Positions 60,115 to 64,000 of a stretch of 64,000 nucleotides of DNA are shown piece by piece. The notes beneath the pieces were generated by a model, which saw nothing but the letters and a program-made list of their open reading frames with translations, ran no database searches and had not been told where the DNA came from. Source of the DNA: Bdellovibrionaceae bacterium UBA6502 (GTDB taxonomy: Bacteria; Bdellovibrionota; Bdellovibrionia; Bdellovibrionales; UBA840); contig DJMA01000028.1 in assembly GCA_002436415.1 (NCBI GenBank), positions 1 through 64,000 of the forward strand, written 5' to 3'. Numbering within the stretch: position 1 is the stretch's first letter; each line of letters starts with the position of its first letter. Position numbers and translations under genes: made by a program.

Positions 60115-60509
60115 TTATCCCCCTAATGATGCTTGCAAGCATTGCAAAGGCCACAGCCTTTTGACAAGCTAAGCCGATGATTCACCTTTTTATAGGATGC
60201 GTAAGGGTAAGTTTTTCAGCAAAGTAAAGGCATAGTCTTAAGTAAAATAGGCAGAATAAAAAACACGAATTACAGTCAAAAATTAATTGAATACCAATTA
60301 GTGAAAATAAGCGCTTGCGTTTTAAAGCAAACAGTTTTTTTTAAACAAAGAATCCCCAGCCTCAAAACAAGCTGCAATCAAATTAAAGGATGCAGAAAAA
60401 CAAAAGTAGCCCATTGAAAATGCCCAAATCCCCTTCAAAAACCCAGACTAAGAATTTTCAGTAAATAGATTATTTTGACCCAATGGCTATTTAAGACTAG
60501 ACTTTTCAC
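60115..60509. other. Intergenic region upstream of gspF
   Basis: About 400 AT-rich bases with no coding frame. It must carry the promoter for gspF-J, since the preceding gene reads the other way, but no clear -35/-10 pair or sigma-54 element was found. gspF lacks a strong ribosome site. Confidence 0.4.
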
Positions 60510-61739
60510 ATGGCGTTATACGAATACAAAGGTCTCAACAGAAAAGGTAAAAACGTTCGTGGAACGGTAAGTGCTGACAACCAAAGAAGCGCCAGGCAAC
60601 AACTTAAAAAAGATGGCATCTTCATCCAAAGCCTTAAGGACAAAACCAAGAAAAAGGCAGGAAAAAAAGGCTCCAATAAAAAATCTAGTTTAGAAAAAGC
60701 CAAAGTAAGTGTCGACGACATGGCTATGTACACGAGGCAATTGTCCACCCTCATTAAAGCTAATATTCCTCTAGTAGAGTGTTTAAGTGGAGTCGCTGAA
60801 CAAACCGAAAACCCCGTTCTGAGAGATGTATCTCGAGAAATCAGAGATATGGTAAATGAAGGTATTGCCTTAAACAAAGCAATGGCGAAATACCCAAACA
60901 TCTTTACAAAAATTTTTATTTCCATGATCGAAGCAGGAGAGGCCTCAGGTACTCTAGACCTAATTTTACTTCGATTAACAGAGTTCACTGAAAGCCAAAA
61001 CGAGCTTCAAGCAAAACTAAAATCCGCCACCATGTATCCTTTAGTGATGCTTGGTTTTGCAACCCTTTTACTAGTAGTAATGAATGTATGGATGATTCCA
61101 AAAATCATTGTCATCTTCGAAGAATTTCCAGACCTGGTTATGCCTTGGTACTCGCAGTTTGTAATTGATATGAGTAATTTCATGATCAACTATTGGGTGG
61201 CATTGGTTGCAAGTGCCTTTGCTCTAAGGTTTTTATTTGGTCGCTGGAAAGCAACAGAAAAGGGTTCAGCGCAATGGGACGCCATTCGCTTGAAAATCCC
61301 CTTCTTTGGTAACCTGACTCGAATGGTTGCGGTGAGTCGATTTTCAAAAACCTTATCCACTTTACTTAACGGTGGCGTACCAATGCTACAAGCTCTAGAC
61401 ATCGTAAAAAATGTGATTGATAACGCGGTCATTGAAAAAGCGGTAATCGCAGCTCGAGATAATATCAGTGAGGGGGAATCCATTGCTGGCCCGCTAAAAC
61501 GCTCCGGCGAGTTCCCTCCCCTAGTAATCCACATGATTGCTACCGGAGAAAAGACCGGTGACCTAGAAAACATGTTGCACCAAATTAGTGACGCCTATGA
61601 TTTTCAGGTAAAAACAAAAATTGATGGTTTAACAAGCATCCTAGAGCCCATTATGATTGTGGTTTTAGGAGGTATGATTGGTGGTATAATTCTAGCCATT
61701 ATGATTCCCCTACTTGAACTTTCAAATATCTCCGGGTAA
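60510..61739 (+). CDS. gspF: Type II secretion inner-membrane platform protein GspF
   Basis: GspF is the platform that couples the ATPase to pseudopilin assembly. It has two related helical domains (TRQLSTLIKANIPLVECLSGVAEQ and VSRFSKTLSTLLNGGVPMLQALDIVKNV) and three spans, ending ILAIMIPLLELSNISG, as expected. The 409-residue length is standard. It begins a second gsp unit, separated from gspE by the secreted paralogue pair. Confidence 0.95.
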   Translation: MALYEYKGLNRKGKNVRGTVSADNQRSARQQLKKDGIFIQSLKDKTKKKAGKKGSNKKSSLEKAKVSVDDMAMYTRQLSTLIKANIPLVECLSGVAEQTENPVLRDVSREIRDMVNEGIALNKAMAKYPNIFTKIFISMIEAGEASGTLDLILLRLTEFTESQNELQAKLKSATMYPLVMLGFATLLLVVMNVWMIPKIIVIFEEFPDLVMPWYSQFVIDMSNFMINYWVALVASAFALRFLFGRWKATEKGSAQWDAIRLKIPFFGNLTRMVAVSRFSKTLSTLLNGGVPMLQALDIVKNVIDNAVIEKAVIAARDNISEGESIAGPLKRSGEFPPLVIHMIATGEKTGDLENMLHQISDAYDFQVKTKIDGLTSILEPIMIVVLGGMIGGIILAIMIPLLELSNISG

Positions 61740-61774
61740 ACTTGTCCTGCAAAGGAACTTTAGCAGGAGATAAA

Positions 61775-62224
61775 ATGCGCAAAAATTTACACACAATCAA
61801 CAATCAGTCTGGTATGTCCTTAATCGAAATCATGATCGTTTTGGCCTTGATCGTGACAATCATGACTACAGTAGGTCAAAGTGTTATGGATCAGTTCAGA
61901 GGTTCACAGGTAAGAAACGCAAAAATTCAAATGGGTGAAATCACCAAAGCCCTAGATCGTTACAACCTAGACTGTAATGTCTACCCAAGTACAGAACAAG
62001 GTCTTGAGGCGCTAATGACTGCACCGTCTAGCTGTTCAAACTGGGGACCAACTCCATACATTAAAAAGAAACTCACAATCGACCCTTGGGGCGGTGAATT
62101 TCAGTACGAACTAATTAGTTCTTCTGAGTTTGAGTTAATTTCCCTTGGAGCTGATAAAGCAGAAGGCGGAGAAGGTCTTGATGCTGACATTAGCAACTTA
62201 GATGGCGACGAAGAAGAAGAGTAA
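61775..62224 (+). CDS. gspG: Type II secretion major pseudopilin GspG
   Basis: Short leader ending QSG, cleaved before MSLIEIMIVLALIV (Gly13/Met14), with the Glu at position 5 of the mature chain. The pseudopilin core has PSTEQGLEALM and DPWGGEFQYEL, the GspG calcium-site region. ATG 61775 with AGGAGA is preferred to one 11 codons earlier. The mature N-terminus is Met rather than Phe. The acidic tail (DISNLDGDEEEE) overlaps gspH by 23 bases. Confidence 0.94.
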   Translation: MRKNLHTINNQSGMSLIEIMIVLALIVTIMTTVGQSVMDQFRGSQVRNAKIQMGEITKALDRYNLDCNVYPSTEQGLEALMTAPSSCSNWGPTPYIKKKLTIDPWGGEFQYELISSSEFELISLGADKAEGGEGLDADISNLDGDEEEE

Positions 62225-62852
62225 AATTAGCTTTTTCAAAAAGACTCTAAAAAACCATAATGCCTTTTCACTCATGGAGATCATGATTGTTTTAGGCATT
62301 GTGGCTTTTGTACTTACCATTGCCATTCCAAAACTTTCAGGACCAGGTACGCAAATCAAAGGGGACATCCGACGTTTTGCCGTAATGAGTAGAAAGCTTT
62401 TTCAAATCGCACAAATTCGCAAAAAAACATACCGCATCGCCATTGATATGCGCGGAGTAGATGCTGATGGCAATAAAACCAATCACTCCTACTGGATAGA
62501 ATATGCTGACGGCGCTAAGATGATGGAAAACTACGCTCCAGGAGAAGCTCCAGAAGACGAAGACGGAAACCTCATAACTGCCTTTCAAAAAGATACAAAA
62601 TTCTTAAAGTCCGACAAAAGACTCCCCGATGGTTTTGTTTTTAGCAAAGTAAGCTATGGCGGCAGAGAAGACATTGATTCGGGCTTGGCATATATTTACT
62701 ATTTTCCGCAGGGCTATACTGAAGAGAGTTTAATTCAAATTGCCAATCCAGAGGCCAAATTATTTTGGTCCCTCTTGGTAAACCCCTTAACGGGGCAAAC
62801 CGACATTATAACCAAACAAGTTTCCTTAAAAGATTTAAAGCAAGGAAAGTAA
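62202..62852 (+). CDS. gspH: Type II secretion minor pseudopilin GspH
   Basis: A basic leader (KKKSKISFFKKTLKNHNA) leads to the pseudopilin helix FSLMEIMIVLGIVAFVLTI, with cleavage at Ala21/Phe22. Ala takes the place of the usual Gly at -1. The soluble domain contains RRFAVMSRKLFQIAQIRKKTYRI, which fits GspH. It overlaps gspG by 23 bases, has a weak ribosome site, and is followed by gspI after 56 bases. Confidence 0.88.
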   Translation: MATKKKSKISFFKKTLKNHNAFSLMEIMIVLGIVAFVLTIAIPKLSGPGTQIKGDIRRFAVMSRKLFQIAQIRKKTYRIAIDMRGVDADGNKTNHSYWIEYADGAKMMENYAPGEAPEDEDGNLITAFQKDTKFLKSDKRLPDGFVFSKVSYGGREDIDSGLAYIYYFPQGYTEESLIQIANPEAKLFWSLLVNPLTGQTDIITKQVSLKDLKQGK

Positions 62853-62908
62853 AATAATCCTAAGTCTTTCCCCTAGCAATTCCTTAAAAAACTTCCTATA
62901 ATTTTTCT

Positions 62909-63406
62909 ATGAAGAAGTTTTTCAACCAGTCGGCATTTAATCTCATTGAAGTAATAATTGCCACCGCCATTTTGGCTACCTCGATCGTAACTTTGCAAGC
63001 CTCCTGGAGTGGCAGCATCCGAGCGGTACAAAAATCAAAATCCCTGCAAGTGGCAGCTCGTCTTTTAGAAAATAAAATGACGGAATTTGAGGTAAAATAC
63101 AGAAGCAATATGGATGAGCTTCCAGAAGAAGATAGCGGAAATTTTGAGGCCTACCCAGATTATCGCTGGGAAATGCGAAGTGTAGATTTTGTTGCGCCAG
63201 ATTTTGCAGCCATACTTCAACAGTCTGGAGGACAAGAGCAAATGGTTTTAGATATGCTTCGCCGAATGACAAGTATTTTTGAAGAACATATCAAAGAAGT
63301 GGAAATTACTGTTTATGTCAAACTTGCTGGCAAAGAAATGAAGTTCAATGTAACCAGCTTGTTTGTAAACTATGACAAACCGATCAATATGATGGATAAC
63401 TTATGA
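62909..63406 (+). CDS. gspI: Type II secretion minor pseudopilin GspI
   Basis: A nine-residue leader (MKKFFNQSA) is followed by FNLIEVIIATAILATSIVTL, the GspI helix, again with Ala at -1. The soluble part has ARLLENKMTEFE, DYRWEMRSV and VEITVYVKLAGKE, typical of GspI though longer. The stop overlaps the gspJ start (ATGA). Confidence 0.9.
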   Translation: MKKFFNQSAFNLIEVIIATAILATSIVTLQASWSGSIRAVQKSKSLQVAARLLENKMTEFEVKYRSNMDELPEEDSGNFEAYPDYRWEMRSVDFVAPDFAAILQQSGGQEQMVLDMLRRMTSIFEEHIKEVEITVYVKLAGKEMKFNVTSLFVNYDKPINMMDNL

Positions 63407-64000
63407 AAGAAGCTTTATCACAAAAAGCATTTACTCTCATAGAATTAATGGTTTCTTTAGCCATCTTGGCGGCCATTAGCCTTGCAACATCAAGGTCCTT
63501 AAGAAGTACTGCCCAATTAAAAAACAGTCTCCAAGGCAGGATAGATCGTCAGGCGACTTTTCGCAGTGCCATTCGACTCATTAAAAGAGACATCCACTTA
63601 GCTTTTAATCACCATGATTTAACAATTGATATTTTAAAAGACATTAAATCTCGTGAAAAAGAACTTCTCTCTGGAAATAATAACAATAACAACGCAAATA
63701 ATAATAACAATAACTCCACAGGAACAAACCCACAAAATCCTTCGACGGATCCATCATCTTCAGGAAACCAAAACAACAACAGCTCAAACAACAGCGCTAA
63801 CTCAAACCAAAGCAATGTTTCTTTGTTTAATCTCGAAGACTATGAAAAAGAAATTAAAGATCCCACAAGTTTCATTGGCGAAAAAGATGAACTTCACTTT
63901 ACCAACACAAACAACATTCGCATAAGCCCTGATGATTTAAGTAGCTCGCAACAAGAGGTGGGTTATTTTATTAAAAACTGCAGAAACCGCCTAAACCCAG
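63403..64000 (+). CDS. gspJ: Type II secretion minor pseudopilin GspJ, cut by the window end
   Basis: The gene starts at ATG 63403 inside the gspI stop. An Ala at -1 again ends the leader (MKEALSQKA), and FTLIELMVSLAILAAISL follows. GspJ features appear in FRSAIRLIKRDIHLAF and, later, DELHFTN and QQEVGYFIKN. Between them lies an insert of about 50 residues dominated by Asn, Ser and Gln (about residues 87-140), not seen in ordinary GspJ. The coding frame is open to the last base, so the C-terminus is outside the window. Confidence 0.88.
   Translation, partial: MKEALSQKAFTLIELMVSLAILAAISLATSRSLRSTAQLKNSLQGRIDRQATFRSAIRLIKRDIHLAFNHHDLTIDILKDIKSREKELLSGNNNNNNANNNNNNSTGTNPQNPSTDPSSSGNQNNNSSNNSANSNQSNVSLFNLEDYEKEIKDPTSFIGEKDELHFTNTNNIRISPDDLSSSQQEVGYFIKNCRNRLNP

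Noticed and set aside
63653..63925. 90-residue plus-strand frame within gspJ
   Set aside because: It is a shifted reading of the Asn-rich insert; the gspJ frame is open throughout.

Overview
The window is an AT-rich bacterial chromosome segment with tightly packed genes, many TTG starts and many lipoproteins. It carries an rnc-era-der cluster, a type II secretion operon, phosphorelay proteins, sigma-54 promoters and large secreted proteins of unknown function. This mix suggests a member of the Bdellovibrionota (Bacteriovorax/Halobacteriovorax-like), but no rRNA or species marker is present, so the assignment is an inference from gene content.

Positions 1-20300 form a copper/silver resistance island with a linked iron-uptake unit. 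From the left it holds a CDF-like cation transporter, an FTR1 permease fused to cytochrome c, and their DtxR-type regulator with two operators. Next is a Cus-type tripartite efflux operon (haem-binding protein, TolC-type channel, CusB, CusA, a lipoprotein, a DUF3347 protein and a TRASH-like protein). Divergent from it are an ECF sigma factor and its probable anti-sigma factor. These are followed by a first CsoR, a YceI-like protein and a cytochrome c lipoprotein. A second leftward operon encodes a multicopper oxidase, a Met-rich protein, a lipoprotein paralogous to the one in the cus operon, a second CsoR, a Cu+ P-type ATPase, a DUF2933 gene broken by an in-frame TAA, an isoprenylcysteine-methyltransferase-like protein and two tiny membrane proteins. 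Four boxes of the form TACC-N7-GGTA lie at the four control points and probably define the CsoR regulon.

Positions 20300-23500 hold a sigma-54 activator gene with a perfect -24/-12 promoter and three copies of one palindrome upstream, followed by a secreted orphan protein. Positions 23500-29000 hold envelope/osmotic-stress genes (MscS channel, lipid kinase, DUF1328 protein, coiled-coil lipoproteins, a beta-barrel). Two of the control regions there share the palindrome TGTGTAG-N4-CTACACA. Positions 29000-38500 encode an OmpR-type regulator, an Hpt protein and a hybrid kinase, an ATP-grasp-like/aspartoacylase-like pair, a DUF898-like membrane protein, a CheY-like receiver and two beta-barrels, one behind a second sigma-54 promoter.

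Positions 38500-53000 carry der, era and rnc, a non-coding stretch with a strong terminator and a 23-bp inverted repeat, a BP74-like secreted protein, an RNase Z-like hydrolase, a GNAT-like protein, a 1013-residue secreted protein with a degenerate Fic-like segment, a DUF885 lipoprotein, a hypothetical gene behind a third sigma-54 promoter, and an aldehyde dehydrogenase. From 53288 to the window end are gspC, D and E, a convergent pair of small secreted paralogues, then gspF, G, H, I and the start of gspJ. No tRNA, rRNA, CRISPR array, integrase or transposase gene was seen.
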